64,000 nucleotides of DNA from Asanoa sp. WMMD1127 (GTDB lineage: Bacteria > Actinomycetota > Actinomycetes > Mycobacteriales > Micromonosporaceae): positions 5,642,001-5,706,000 of the forward strand of contig NZ_JARUBP010000001.1 in the NCBI RefSeq assembly GCF_029626225.1, read 5' to 3'. The notes under the pieces were generated by a model, which made no database searches, was not told the origin of the DNA, and saw nothing but the letters and a program-made list of their open reading frames with translations. Shown piece after piece: positions 8,302-17,013 of the stretch (position 1 is the first letter of the stretch; each line of letters opens with the position of its first letter). Made by a program: the position numbers and the translations under genes.

Positions 8302-9141
8302 TCAACCCGCGAGGGTACGCAGGTAGGCGAGGTTGTCCCGGGTGCGCTCCGCCAGCGGTAGCGCCGTCGAGAAGTCTTCCACGGTCACCCAGCCGGTGTA
8401 ACCGACGGCCCGCAGCGCGGCGAAGTAGGCGCCGAGGTCGGCCTGGCCCTCCCGCAGCGGCGCCCAGTCGGCGGCCCACGCGGTCGACCCGTCCGGCCGT
8501 GTGCCCACCGGCCGCCAGGCCACGTTCTTCACGTGCACGTGCGCCAGATAGGGCCCGAGCAGCTCGAACGCCGAGCGGTGGTCCTCGTGCCCCTCGTGGA
8601 TCAGGTTGCCGACGTCGTGGATGACCGCCACGCGGGCCGGGTCGAGGCCGTCCACCAGCCGCAACGCGGCCGACGCCGACGCGGCCACGGTGCCGTGGTG
8701 CAGCTCGACGAGGGCGGTCACGCCGTGCGCGGACGCCCGGCCCGCGGCCCACTCGAGGTCGGTCCGGGCGGCGGCGAACAGCTCCGGGTACGGCGCGGGG
8801 CCCAGCTTGGGCATCGTGATCCTGACCCGGCCGGCGCCCAGGGCGGCGGTCGCGGCCAGCACCCGCTCGACGTCGTCGTGGTCGCCGCACGGCACATAGG
8901 CGCCGACGGCGGAGAAGTCGAGGCCGGCGCCCCGCGTCACCTCGGCGATCTCGGGCAGCTTCGACTCCAGCCCGGTCAGGGGCCAGGTGGCGCGGTTCCC
9001 GGCCCAGAAGCCGGGCGCGGCCGCGTCGGCCTGGTCGGTGACCCGCCACTCCACGCCGTCCCAGCCCTGCGCGGCCAGCTCCCGCGCCGCCTCCGCGGGT
9101 GTCCACTCCGGAGTCGAGGCCGTGAAGACCGAGAACCTCAC
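8302..9141 (-). CDS. Sugar phosphate isomerase/epimerase family TIM-barrel protein (first of two)
   Basis: A 279-residue xylose isomerase-like TIM-barrel protein. It starts at GTG 9141 with GGAGGTGA upstream, overlapping the previous stop by four bases (GTGA). Motifs include AAQGWDGVEWRV, VTALVELHHGT, VAVIHDVGNLIHEGHED, HVHVKNVAW and WVTVEDFS, which place Glu, Asp, His and Glu where the divalent metal is bound. Family members catalyse isomerisation, epimerisation or elimination on sugars and inositols. Translational coupling to the Gfo/Idh dehydrogenase suggests its product is the substrate here. It is divergent in sequence from the second such protein at 10244-11077, so this is not a recent duplicate. 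Confidence 0.85.
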   Translation of the reverse strand: MRFSVFTASTPEWTPAEAARELAAQGWDGVEWRVTDQADAAAPGFWAGNRATWPLTGLESKLPEIAEVTRGAGLDFSAVGAYVPCGDHDDVERVLAATAALGAGRVRITMPKLGPAPYPELFAAARTDLEWAAGRASAHGVTALVELHHGTVAASASAALRLVDGLDPARVAVIHDVGNLIHEGHEDHRSAFELLGPYLAHVHVKNVAWRPVGTRPDGSTAWAADWAPLREGQADLGAYFAALRAVGYTGWVTVEDFSTALPLAERTRDNLAYLRTLAG

Positions 9142-10247
9142 CGGGTCACCTCCACCACGTCGTCGAGCGCGCCGCGCAGCACGTCGTCGAACGCGACCGG
9201 GCGGCCGAGCGCGGCCGACGCGTACACCGCGTAGACGGTCGCGACCGCGAGCAGCCCGTCGTGCAGGCCGACGCCGGGTGGCCGCCCCCCGTCGATGGCG
9301 GCCACCACGTCGTCGTACTGGCGGAGATGTCCCTGCACGAAGCTGTCGTCGGGCTTGGCCGCGCCGCGCAGCTCGCCGGCCGGCACCGCGTCGGCCGCGC
9401 GCTCGACCGGCGCCGGACCGGCCGTGGCGTTGAGGAACTCGAGCTGGTCGTCGTGGATGACGGCGGAGCCGGCGGTGCCGTGGACCTGCAGCCGCACGCC
9501 GATGCCGGGATGCCCGGCCGTCGTGGCGTGCAGAGTGGCCAGCGCGCCGGACGCGAAGCGCAGCACCGCGACCGCCACGTCCTCCACCTCGATGCCCTCG
9601 TGGGCCAGCCGCGCGGTGAAGGCGGAGACGGTCACCGGCGTGCCGAGCAGCCAGAGGAGCAGGTCGACCGTGTGCACGCCCTGGTTCATCAGCGCGCCGC
9701 CGCCGTCGAGCCGCCACGTGCCGCGCCACTCGGCCGAGTCGTAATAGGACTGTGCGCGCCACCACGGCACCGACGCCACCGCGGAGGTGAGCCGGCCGAG
9801 ACCGCCCGCGCGGGCGGCCGCCGCGACCGCCACGCTCGCCGGGTCGAACCGGTGCTGGCTGACCACCGAGGCGACCAGCCCGCGGGCCGCGAACGCGTCG
9901 GCCCGGTCGGCGAGCCGGCGGGCGATCCGCGGCGCGGTGTCGAGCGGCTTCTCGACGAGCACGTGCGCGCCGGCCTCCAGCGCCCGCTCGGCCACCTCGA
10001 CGTGCAGCCCGGTCGGGGTGCAGACCGTGACGAGGCCGCCCGGCACCAGCGCACCACCGGCCAGGTCCGCGAACCGTTCGGGCGCCGGGTGGCCCGCGTC
10101 GGCCACCCGGGCGGCCAGCGCGTCGCGGGCGGCGGCGTCCGGGTCGACGACCGCGGCCACCCGCAGCCGGGTATGGCGGAGCACCGCGTCGGCGTGCGTC
10201 TCGCCGATGATGCCGGCGCCGACCACCGTGACGGGGATTGTCGTCAT
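9138..10247 (-). CDS. Gfo/Idh/MocA family NAD(P)-dependent oxidoreductase
   Basis: A 369-residue cytoplasmic dehydrogenase. The N-terminal Rossmann fold shows VTVVGAGIIGETHADAV, then VTVCTPTGLHVEVAERAL and HVLVEKPLD with the EKP catalytic-region signature. The C-terminal half has GGGALMNQGVHTVDLLLWLLG, the usual GGG...D.G.H.ID motif of the family. ATG at 10247 overlaps the upstream stop by four bases and its own stop overlaps the next start by four. Members oxidise a sugar or inositol hydroxyl. Flanked on both sides by TIM-barrel isomerases, it may make a keto-sugar for one of them. Confidence 0.9.
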   Translation of the reverse strand: MTTIPVTVVGAGIIGETHADAVLRHTRLRVAAVVDPDAAARDALAARVADAGHPAPERFADLAGGALVPGGLVTVCTPTGLHVEVAERALEAGAHVLVEKPLDTAPRIARRLADRADAFAARGLVASVVSQHRFDPASVAVAAAARAGGLGRLTSAVASVPWWRAQSYYDSAEWRGTWRLDGGGALMNQGVHTVDLLLWLLGTPVTVSAFTARLAHEGIEVEDVAVAVLRFASGALATLHATTAGHPGIGVRLQVHGTAGSAVIHDDQLEFLNATAGPAPVERAADAVPAGELRGAAKPDDSFVQGHLRQYDDVVAAIDGGRPPGVGLHDGLLAVATVYAVYASAALGRPVAFDDVLRGALDDVVEVTR

Positions 10248-11077
10248 GCCGTCTGGACTCCGATCTCGTGGGTGAGCGCGGCGAACGCCCGGGCGGCCCG
10301 GCCGAACTCCGCGGGGCCGGAGAAGCCGCCGGTGGCGCTCTGCAGGGCGAGGTGCGGTTCGAGCGAGGCGAAGCCGGCGTAGCCGTCGTCGCGCAGGGCG
10401 GTCAGCGTCTCCCGGAGCTCGCCGTCGCCCGCGCCGGCCGGCACCACCTCGCCGGTGTCGGCCATCGCGTCCTTGACCTGCAGATATTCGAGGTACGGGC
10501 GGAGCTGTGCGTAGCCGTCGGTGAACGGCCGCACGCCGACCTGCACGAAGTTGGCGTTGTCCCAGGCGACCCGCAGGGCGGGGGAGCCGACCGACTCGAC
10601 GATGTCGCGTACGCGCTCCGGTGTGTCGCCGTAGATCTCCTTCTCGTTCTCGTGCACCAGCACGACCCCTTCCCGCTCGGCCGTCGCGGCCCAGTCCCGC
10701 ATCCGGGTCAGCACCTCGTCGCGGATGTCCTGCGCGGTGACGCCGGGCGGGCGGTAGAACGAGAACAGGCGGATATAGCGGCAGTCGAGGCGGTGCGCGG
10801 CGGCGATCGCCCGGGTCAGGCGGTCGCGCTCGCCGGCCGGGTCGTCGGTGATCTGCACCTTGCCGATGGGCGACGCGATGGCCGACACCGCCATGCCCCG
10901 TTCGGCGAGCAGCGCGGCGATCCGGTCGAGCCGGCCGGCGTCGAGGTCGACGACGTTGACGTCCCAGGCGCTGCGCAGTTCGAGATGCCGGGCGCCGAGG
11001 GCGGCCAGGACGGCCAGCTGCACCACGGGATCCGGATCGATCTCGTCGCCGAAGCCGGACAGTGTCCACTGTGTCAT
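10244..11077 (-). CDS. Sugar phosphate isomerase/epimerase family TIM-barrel protein (second of two)
   Basis: A 277-residue xylose isomerase-like TIM-barrel protein starting at ATG 11077. It opens with LSGFGDEIDPDP, a start typical of one subgroup of these proteins, and carries ARHLELRSAWDVNV, REGVVLVHENEKEIYGD, LRVAWDNANFVQVG, YLQVKDAMADTGEVVPAGAGDG and FASLEPHL. The Glu, Asp, Lys and Glu positions fit a metal-dependent isomerase or epimerase. It overlaps both neighbours by four bases and lies directly after the transporter genes, so it may be an early catabolic step. Substrate unknown. Confidence 0.85.
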   Translation of the reverse strand: MTQWTLSGFGDEIDPDPVVQLAVLAALGARHLELRSAWDVNVVDLDAGRLDRIAALLAERGMAVSAIASPIGKVQITDDPAGERDRLTRAIAAAHRLDCRYIRLFSFYRPPGVTAQDIRDEVLTRMRDWAATAEREGVVLVHENEKEIYGDTPERVRDIVESVGSPALRVAWDNANFVQVGVRPFTDGYAQLRPYLEYLQVKDAMADTGEVVPAGAGDGELRETLTALRDDGYAGFASLEPHLALQSATGGFSGPAEFGRAARAFAALTHEIGVQTA

Positions 11078-11940
11078 CGCACGCCTCCCGTCGTCAGGCC
11101 GGCCACCAGGTAACGCTGGAAAACGAGGTAGAGCGCGACCACCGGGACGGCGCAGACCAGGGCGGCCGCCATCAGCTGCCCGTAGACCGGAAGCGCGCCG
11201 CCCTCCTGGCTCGCGCCGAAGATCTGCAGCTCGACCGCGGCCGTGCGGGTGTCCGGATTGGTGAGCACCGAGGCGAACAGCACGTCGTTCCAGCCGAGCA
11301 GGAACGCGAACACGCCGCTGACCACCAGGCCGGGCCAGCTCAGCGGGGCGATCACCCGGGTCAGCACCCGCCACGGCGACGCGCCGTCGACCCGCGCCGC
11401 CTCGTCGAGCTCCGGCGGCAGCTCACGCAGGTAGGTCACCATCACCCACGTCGAGAACGGCAGCGCGAAGGTGAGGTAGGTGACGAGCACCGCCCACCGG
11501 GTGCCGATGATGGTGACGCCGAGCGCGGTGGCGGCGCTGGCGAACAGCACGAACACGGGCAGCAGCAACAGGGTGCCGGGGATGCTCTGCAGCGCGAGCA
11601 GGGCGCGCAGCACCGCGACGCGGCCGCGGAAGGCATAGCGCACCAGGACGTACGCGGACAGCAGCGCGACGAACGCGCTGACCACGGCCACGGCGCCGGC
11701 GACCAGCACGCTGTTGACCAGGCCGCGGCCGAGCCCGGTGGTCGACCAGATCCGGGCGTAGTTGTCGATGTGGAACCCGTCCGGCCACAGCGCGCCGCGC
11801 GCGACGGCGAGGTCGGAGCTGACGCTCGCGAGGGCCATGTAGGCCAGCGGGCCGAGGGTGACGAGCAGCAGCACGGCCAGCACGACGGCGCGCAGCGGGC
11901 CGGGCAGCAGGCGGGCGACGTCTTCCGAGCGGGACCTCAT
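11074..11940 (-). CDS. Carbohydrate ABC transporter permease (MalG type)
   Basis: A 288-residue inner-membrane permease with about six hydrophobic helices. The cytoplasmic EAA loop is clear: LPPELDEAARVDGASPWRVL, about 90 residues from the C-terminus, where an MsiK/MalK-type ATPase would dock. It ends in the usual YLVAGLTTGGVR form of CUT1 permeases. It starts at ATG 11940, overlapping the partner permease by four bases. Together with 11937-12830 and the lipoprotein at 12827-14161 it forms an importer; no ATP-binding subunit is encoded nearby. Confidence 0.92.
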   Translation of the reverse strand: MRSRSEDVARLLPGPLRAVVLAVLLLVTLGPLAYMALASVSSDLAVARGALWPDGFHIDNYARIWSTTGLGRGLVNSVLVAGAVAVVSAFVALLSAYVLVRYAFRGRVAVLRALLALQSIPGTLLLLPVFVLFASAATALGVTIIGTRWAVLVTYLTFALPFSTWVMVTYLRELPPELDEAARVDGASPWRVLTRVIAPLSWPGLVVSGVFAFLLGWNDVLFASVLTNPDTRTAAVELQIFGASQEGGALPVYGQLMAAALVCAVPVVALYLVFQRYLVAGLTTGGVR

Positions 11941-12830
11941 CGCGAACCCCGGTCCCGGCCGGTGTCCAGGCGCACGGCCCGCAGGTAGACCGCCATCGGG
12001 ATGGCCACGAGGACCAGCGAGACCACCGCCATCGCGACGCTCAGCCCGAACTCGAAGTTCTGGAAACTCTCCACATAGGTCAGCACGGGCAACACCTCGA
12101 CGTCGTACGGGCTGGGCACGCCGAACAGCACGAACGGCAGCGTGAAGCTGTTGACGTTGTGCAGGAAGGAGATGACCAGCGCCAGGGAGACCGGGCCACG
12201 CAGCTGCGGCAGGACCACGTGGCGCAGCTTGGCCCACCAGCCGGCGCCGTCGAGGGCCGCGGCCTCGTGCACGGTCGCGTCGACCGACTGCAGGCCGGCC
12301 GCGGCGAGCAGGTAGACCAGCGGCCAGCCGGCCCAGAGCTGCACGAGCACCAGCGCCCAGAAGCTGCGCGGGCCGTTGAGCCACAGCCCGTCGGTGCCGA
12401 GCACCCGGTTCGCGATGCCGTCCGGCTGGAGGATGATCCGCCAGGTGCTGCCGACCACGAACGCCGGGAGCACGTAGGGGACCAGCAGGACCGAGCGGAC
12501 GAGACCGCGGCCCTTGAACCGGTCCTGGGTCGCGACCGCCGCCGCCAGGCCGAGCGGCAGGCAGCCGACGGTGACGAGCGCGGAGTACGCGATGCTGATG
12601 CCGATCGCGTGCACCAGGTGTGAGTCGCGGACCGCCTCGACGTAGTTGTCGAACGCGATGAACTCGGCGCCGACCCACTCGCGGATGGAATATTGGTCGA
12701 GGTCGAGCAGCGAGATGTAGAGCGCGAGCAGCAGCGGGGCGACGATGACCAGGAGGGTGAGCACGCCGCCCGGCAGGAACATCCAGAGTGGACGTCCCTG
12801 CCGGGTGGCGGTGCGGCGCGGCCGGGTCAC
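11937..12830 (-). CDS. Carbohydrate ABC transporter permease (MalF type)
   Basis: A 297-residue inner-membrane permease of the CUT1 class. It starts at GTG 12830, whose GTGA overlaps the stop of the binding-protein gene. The N-terminus is basic, followed by a first helix (FLPGGVLTLLVIVAPLLLAL). The EAA loop reads VDATVHEAAALDGAGWWAKL and is followed by LPQL. It pairs with the permease at 11074-11940. The imported sugar is unknown; the operon's dehydratase and isomerase genes suggest a sugar acid or modified sugar. Confidence 0.92.
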   Translation of the reverse strand: MTRPRRTATRQGRPLWMFLPGGVLTLLVIVAPLLLALYISLLDLDQYSIREWVGAEFIAFDNYVEAVRDSHLVHAIGISIAYSALVTVGCLPLGLAAAVATQDRFKGRGLVRSVLLVPYVLPAFVVGSTWRIILQPDGIANRVLGTDGLWLNGPRSFWALVLVQLWAGWPLVYLLAAAGLQSVDATVHEAAALDGAGWWAKLRHVVLPQLRGPVSLALVISFLHNVNSFTLPFVLFGVPSPYDVEVLPVLTYVESFQNFEFGLSVAMAVVSLVLVAIPMAVYLRAVRLDTGRDRGSR

Positions 12831-14161
12831 TTCGCCTTGTCGAGCGCTTCTTGCGCGGTGGTCTGGGCCTGGCCGAGCAGGCCGGTCAGCTTGCCGTCGT
12901 CGACCCGGCCGGCGGACAGGTCGGGGATCGACTGCACGACCACGTTGGTCAGCGCGAGCTGCACCTGGCTCCAGCCGCCGGTGAACGGGGTGTTCTCGGA
13001 CTTGCCGGCCGACTCGACGATCGCGGCCAGCGCCGGGTCGCTGCCGAGCTTGTCGGCCGCGGCCTGGTTGGTCGGCAGCTCGCCGAACGTCCGGTAGTAG
13101 CTCGTCTGCATCTCCTCGCTGGTGAGCAGCTTCACCAGGGCCAGCGCGAGGTCCTTGTGCTTGCTGTATTTCGCGACCACGACGTTGTCGCCCGAGAGGA
13201 TGCTGGTCGCGCCGACTCCGCCGGAGGGGAGGCTGGTCGCGCCGGGCGGGATCGTCGGCATCACGGCGTACGCGTACTTCCCGGCGACCTTCGACTTGTC
13301 CAGCGTCACCTTGGAGCTCGCCGAGACCATCGGCAGGAACGCCGCCTTGCCCTCACCGAACGCCGCGATCGCCTGGGCGTTCTTCCAACCGACGGCGGCG
13401 GGGTCGACCACCTTGTCGGTCGCCAGCCAACCCAGATAGGTCTCGTAGGCCTTCTTGGTGTTGGGGCCGTCGAGCGCGGCCCTGCCGTCCTGCACCACCG
13501 GCGTGCCCGCCTGGATCGTCATCGCCCAGATGAACTTCCACGGGTCGAAGCCGTCGGCGTAACCGATCGCCAGGCCGTGCTGCCCGCCCTTGGTCAGCTG
13601 CTTGGCCTGGTCGCGCAGGCCGTCCCAGCTGTCGGCGGGCTTGTCGATGCCGGCCGCCGCCAGCATCTCCTTGTTGTAGGCCATGACGAACGGCCGGCTG
13701 GCGAACGGGATGCCGACCTCGTGCTCCTGGTCGGGCCCGGAGATGCCCAGCGTGGCCGGGAGGAACCGGTCGCGCCCGCCGACCTTGTCCCAGTCGTCGG
13801 CCTTCAGTTCGACGAACGCGCCCGTCGCGTACGCCGTGGGGGTGAAGGTCGTGCCGAGCGCGTAGACGTCGGGGCCCTGGCCCGCGACCACCGACGTCTG
13901 GATCTTCGTCAGCTCGTCGTTGGCGGAGGCGAACGTCTCGAACCGCACGGTCGCGCCGGTCTCCTGCTTGAACTTGTCGGAGACCTCGGCGAACCACTGC
14001 CGCTGCTGCTCGGGATAGATGTTGTTGACGCCCATGAGCATGGTGAGGGTGACGCCCTCGTTGTCGCCGCCGGCTCCTTCGCCGTCGTCGGAACCGCAGG
14101 CGGCCAGGCCCGCGGTCAGGGCGAGGGCGCCGGCCAGTGCGACGAACCTTCTTCTGTCCAT
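12827..14161 (-). CDS. Extracellular sugar-binding lipoprotein of an ABC transporter
   Basis: A 444-residue family 1 solute-binding protein, first gene of the operon. It starts at ATG 14161 with AGGAG upstream. The lipobox is LAAC with the acylated cysteine at residue 22, after an RRRF basic start, then a GSDDGEGAGG linker. Domain features such as QTSVVAGQGPDVYALGTTF and GVPFASRPFVMAYNKEML-like segments (here IPFASRPFVMAYNKEML) are typical of CUT1 binding proteins. Its 5' region faces the LacI gene at 14283 with an operator at 14237-14252 in between, which fits substrate-induced expression. Confidence 0.92.
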   Translation of the reverse strand: MDRRRFVALAGALALTAGLAACGSDDGEGAGGDNEGVTLTMLMGVNNIYPEQQRQWFAEVSDKFKQETGATVRFETFASANDELTKIQTSVVAGQGPDVYALGTTFTPTAYATGAFVELKADDWDKVGGRDRFLPATLGISGPDQEHEVGIPFASRPFVMAYNKEMLAAAGIDKPADSWDGLRDQAKQLTKGGQHGLAIGYADGFDPWKFIWAMTIQAGTPVVQDGRAALDGPNTKKAYETYLGWLATDKVVDPAAVGWKNAQAIAAFGEGKAAFLPMVSASSKVTLDKSKVAGKYAYAVMPTIPPGATSLPSGGVGATSILSGDNVVVAKYSKHKDLALALVKLLTSEEMQTSYYRTFGELPTNQAAADKLGSDPALAAIVESAGKSENTPFTGGWSQVQLALTNVVVQSIPDLSAGRVDDGKLTGLLGQAQTTAQEALDKAK

Positions 14162-14236
14162 AGGAACTCCTGCGAGGGAGTGGGGATGGTCGATGGGGTG
14201 ATGTGTGGGCCGACGCTGCCACCCCGGTCAACCCGA

Positions 14237-14252
14237 TGACAACCGTTTGCCA
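14237..14252. promoter_or_regulatory. LacI-type operator between binding-protein gene and lacI gene
   Basis: TGACAACCGTTTGCCA is an imperfect 16-bp palindrome around a central CG; six of eight arm positions are symmetric. It is 30 bases from the GTG start of the divergent LacI gene and 75 bases from the operon start. The arm TGNCAANC differs from the TGAAWCG sites elsewhere in the window, which fits its own separate regulator. Confidence 0.6.
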
Positions 14253-14282
14253 TGTGTTGCCATCGATGGTTGGCTGGCGACC

Positions 14283-15293
14283 GTGACGGAGAGCGGGCGG
14301 CGCCGGCCGGTGACGATCGCCGACATCGCGGCGGCGACGGGCGTGGCGACCTCGACGGTGTCGCGTGCGCTGTCCCGGCCGTCCCGGGTCAGCGCGGCCA
14401 CCCGGGAGCGGATCCAGGCGGCGGCGCGGGAGCTCGACTACGTGCCGCACCCGCCGGCCCGAGCGCTCGCCTCGGGTCGCACCGGCACGGTCGCGCTGGT
14501 GGTCTCCGACGTCACCAACCCGTTCTACTTCGGCATGATCAGGGGTACGCAGCAGCAGCTGAAGGCGGCCGGCTACGCGCACCTCCTGATCGACACGGAG
14601 GACTCGGCCGACCACGAGATCGAGATGCTGCACACGATGCGCCGCTCACTCGACGGCGCGATCCTGGGCGCGTCCCGGTTGCCGGCGCGGTCGCTGGTCG
14701 CCCTGGCCGCGGAGATCCCGCTGGTCACGGTCAATCGCAACGTGCGCGGCGTACCCAGCGTCGTGATCGACACCCCGGCGGGCATCGCGCAGGCGGTCGA
14801 GCACCTGGTCTCGCTCGGCCACCGGTCCATCGTCTACGTAGCGGGCCCGACCCAGTCGTGGTCCAACCAGGCCCGCTGGCAGGCGATGCGGGTGGCGCTC
14901 GCGCGGCACGGGCTCCCGGCCGAGCGGGTCGGCCCCTTCCCGCCGGGCCGGGGCTCGGGCACGGCGGCGGCGGACGCGGTCCTCAACAGCGGCGCGACGG
15001 GGTGCGTGGCGTTCAACGACCTGTTCGCGATCGGCATGCTGACGCGGCTGCGGGAGCGCGGCGTGCGGGTGCCGGCGGACGTCAGCGTGGTCGGCTGCGA
15101 CGACATCTTCGGCGCCGACTTCAGCAACCCGCCGCTGACGACCCTGACCGCGCCGATCGAACAGGCCGGCCGGATGGCGGTGTCGCTGCTGGTGGCGGGC
15201 CTCGACCACCGGGCGCCGCAGCCACAACGCCGCGCGGTGGTGCTGCCGACCTACCTCACGGTGCGCGAGTCGACCGGCCCGATGACCGGCTGA
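14283..15293 (+). CDS. LacI family transcriptional regulator of the 7078-14161 operon
   Basis: A 336-residue regulator. GTG at 14283 is chosen because it puts the helix-turn-helix ([21 protein letters not shown]) a few residues from the N-terminus; an upstream extension would run through the operator. The hinge region is [20 protein letters not shown] and the periplasmic-binding-like core has [26 protein letters not shown] and [20 protein letters not shown]. The sugar ligand would be the substrate of the divergent transport/catabolism operon. The gene directly faces that operon and most likely represses it and itself through the 14237-14252 site. Confidence 0.9.
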   Translation: MTESGRRRPVTIADIAAATGVATSTVSRALSRPSRVSAATRERIQAAARELDYVPHPPARALASGRTGTVALVVSDVTNPFYFGMIRGTQQQLKAAGYAHLLIDTEDSADHEIEMLHTMRRSLDGAILGASRLPARSLVALAAEIPLVTVNRNVRGVPSVVIDTPAGIAQAVEHLVSLGHRSIVYVAGPTQSWSNQARWQAMRVALARHGLPAERVGPFPPGRGSGTAAADAVLNSGATGCVAFNDLFAIGMLTRLRERGVRVPADVSVVGCDDIFGADFSNPPLTTLTAPIEQAGRMAVSLLVAGLDHRAPQPQRRAVVLPTYLTVRESTGPMTG

Positions 15294-15305
15294 CCTGACC
15301 GCACC

Positions 15306-15607
15306 CGGACCGCCCGGACCGCGGACCGCGTGGACCGCCCGGACCGCGTGGACCGCCCGGACCGCGTGGACCGCCCGGACCGCGTGGACCGAGTGGACCG
15401 CGTGGACCGCGCGGACCGCGGACCGCGGACCGCGGACCGCGTGGACTGTCCGGACCGCCCGGTCCGCCCGGACCGCGGACCGCGGACCGCGTGGACCGCC
15501 CGGTCCGCCTGGACCGCCCGGTCCGCCCGGACCACCCGGTCCGCCCGGACCACCCGGTCCGCCTGGACCGCCCGGCCCGCGTGTACCGCGTGTACCGCGG
15601 ACCGCCC
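15306..15607. repeat. GGACCGCnn tandem repeat, about 300 bp, filling the intergenic gap
   Basis: The 402-base gap between two convergent genes is mostly a degenerate tandem array. The first half alternates GGACCGCGT and GGACCGCCC (18-bp unit, about four clean copies from 15328), then shortens to GGACCGC heptamers. The second half mixes GGACCGCCC with the inverted form GGTCCGCCC, so that part can fold into GGACC/GGTCC hairpins and contains many CGGWCCG palindromes. No gene is visible. The remaining gap (15608-15695) contains the palindrome CCGGCGCGCCGG and nothing else I recognise. Confidence 0.9.
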
Positions 15608-15695
15608 TAACCGGCGCGCCGGGTCCTCGTCGGCGACGTCCCCGGCGCCGCGACGCGCGGGCCGGCGGTCATGGCGTGCGCGGCTGATCGCCGGG

Positions 15696-16907
15696 TCAGG
15701 GCGTCTTGGCGGCGCGGAGGAACAGCGTGGTCCAGTGGACCGCGGCCACGCGGCCGTCCTTCAGCACGGTCAGCGAGGTCGGGACGCCGAGGCAGCCGAG
15801 TTCCTCTCGGATCCAACCGTCGGGGCTGCTGTGCCAGGCGGCGGCGCACTCGCGGGTGCCGCCGGACTCCTCGGTTTCCTGCTCCTCGCCCGTGCTGCTG
15901 ACGGCGAGCAGCTCGCCGCCGGGCAGCACGGTGGCCGCGGTGATCATGCGGGCGTTGGCAGCCGCTTCGTCGCGTTGCCAGTGTTGGCCGTCCGGCGACG
16001 TGAGCACCAGGGCCGCGCCGCGGAGGTCGCCGTCGGCGCCGCCCAGTGCGACGAATCGCCGGCCGTCGTGGAGCAGCAGGGGGAGCTGGGGGTCGCCGCC
16101 CAGGTCGGGGATCGTGCCGGTCTGCCAGGTTCGGCCGCCGTTGGCCGACACCCACGTACGGATGGCGTAGTGCTCGTTGGGTCGCGCGCTCGTGCCGATC
16201 GCCACCAACCGTCCGTCGGGCGCCGCGGCGACGGCGTTGACGCCGACGCCAACGGCGCCATCGGCGGGCAGGTCGACCGCGCGCCAGCTGACCCCGTCGG
16301 CGGACAGCCACGCCAGCGGGCGGTCGTTGTCGCGGCCGACCGCGACGTAGCCGTCCCGCGTCGTCGTCAGCGCGATCGGGCCCACGTGGCTGGCCTGCGG
16401 GTCCTCGCCGTCCGCCGCGTCGAAGCGGGCGACGGTCCGCCACCCCTCGGGCGTGCCGTCGCCGCGCAGGATCGACGTGTTGTAGGCGTAGGCGTCGTTC
16501 GCGAAGGTGTGCTTCGCGATCGCCAGGTAGCCGCCGCCGCGGGCCGGCACCGCCGACAGGATCCCGTTGCGGTCGTCGCCCGGCAGGTAGTCGCCCTGCG
16601 GCCGCTTGGGTGGCGTCACCACCTCGGCGGTGGCGCAGTCGCCGGTGCCGACCCAGTAGGCGGTGGACAGCCCGTCGCGGCCGAAGCCCGTGAAGCACCG
16701 CTTCGGGTCCGCGAGCAGGACCTGCGGCCCGCCCATCCACTCGTCGTCGACCGGGAAAGCCCGCTCGACCACCCGCCACGCATCGGCCGCGTCGGTGCGG
16801 TCGGGGCGCCGCCCCGTCGCCCCGTCCCGCACCAGCACGGCCCCACCCACCGCGACGGCGAGCACCGCCACCGCGGCGCCCACCACGACCCCCGTCGACT
16901 TCCGCAC
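15696..16907 (-). CDS. Membrane-anchored or secreted beta-propeller-like hypothetical protein
   Basis: A 403-residue protein starting at GTG 16907 with GGGAGG upstream. A short basic N-terminus (RKSTG) and a hydrophobic helix (VVVGAAVAVLAVAVGGAVLV) make a signal anchor or uncleaved signal. The rest shows repeated blade-like units with Trp and Asp-box flavour: LAWLSADGVSWRAV, TWVSANGGRTWQTG, LVLTSPDGQHWQRD and AWHSSPDGWIREE. These resemble BNR/sialidase-like propellers of the exo-alpha-sialidase superfamily, but I see no catalytic residues that would justify calling an enzyme. Four cysteines could form disulphides outside the cell. It converges on the repeat tract. Function unknown. Confidence 0.78.
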   Translation of the reverse strand: MRKSTGVVVGAAVAVLAVAVGGAVLVRDGATGRRPDRTDAADAWRVVERAFPVDDEWMGGPQVLLADPKRCFTGFGRDGLSTAYWVGTGDCATAEVVTPPKRPQGDYLPGDDRNGILSAVPARGGGYLAIAKHTFANDAYAYNTSILRGDGTPEGWRTVARFDAADGEDPQASHVGPIALTTTRDGYVAVGRDNDRPLAWLSADGVSWRAVDLPADGAVGVGVNAVAAAPDGRLVAIGTSARPNEHYAIRTWVSANGGRTWQTGTIPDLGGDPQLPLLLHDGRRFVALGGADGDLRGAALVLTSPDGQHWQRDEAAANARMITAATVLPGGELLAVSSTGEEQETEESGGTRECAAAWHSSPDGWIREELGCLGVPTSLTVLKDGRVAAVHWTTLFLRAAKTP

Positions 16908-17013
16908 CGCGCCACCCTCCCACGCGCGGGCAAGCTCGAGGTTGAGCCCGCATACTTAGAACCGCTCGGCTTCGCCCCTGTTCGTGGTCGCCCCCCTTCC
17001 GGCCGCATCGCGG

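Noticed and set aside
14205-14282. N-terminal extension of the first LacI gene
   Set aside because: It would encode the operator itself and place the helix-turn-helix about 30 residues in, unlike the family.
15330-15607. A coding sequence across the repeat (Asp-Arg-Pro-Asp-Arg-Val periodic protein)
   Set aside because: The periodic peptide follows from the DNA repeat; there is no ribosome site, no flanking domain, and the pattern breaks when the unit shortens.
15306-15607. CRISPR-like array
   Set aside because: Units are 7-18 bp, contiguous and without spacers; no cas genes are present.
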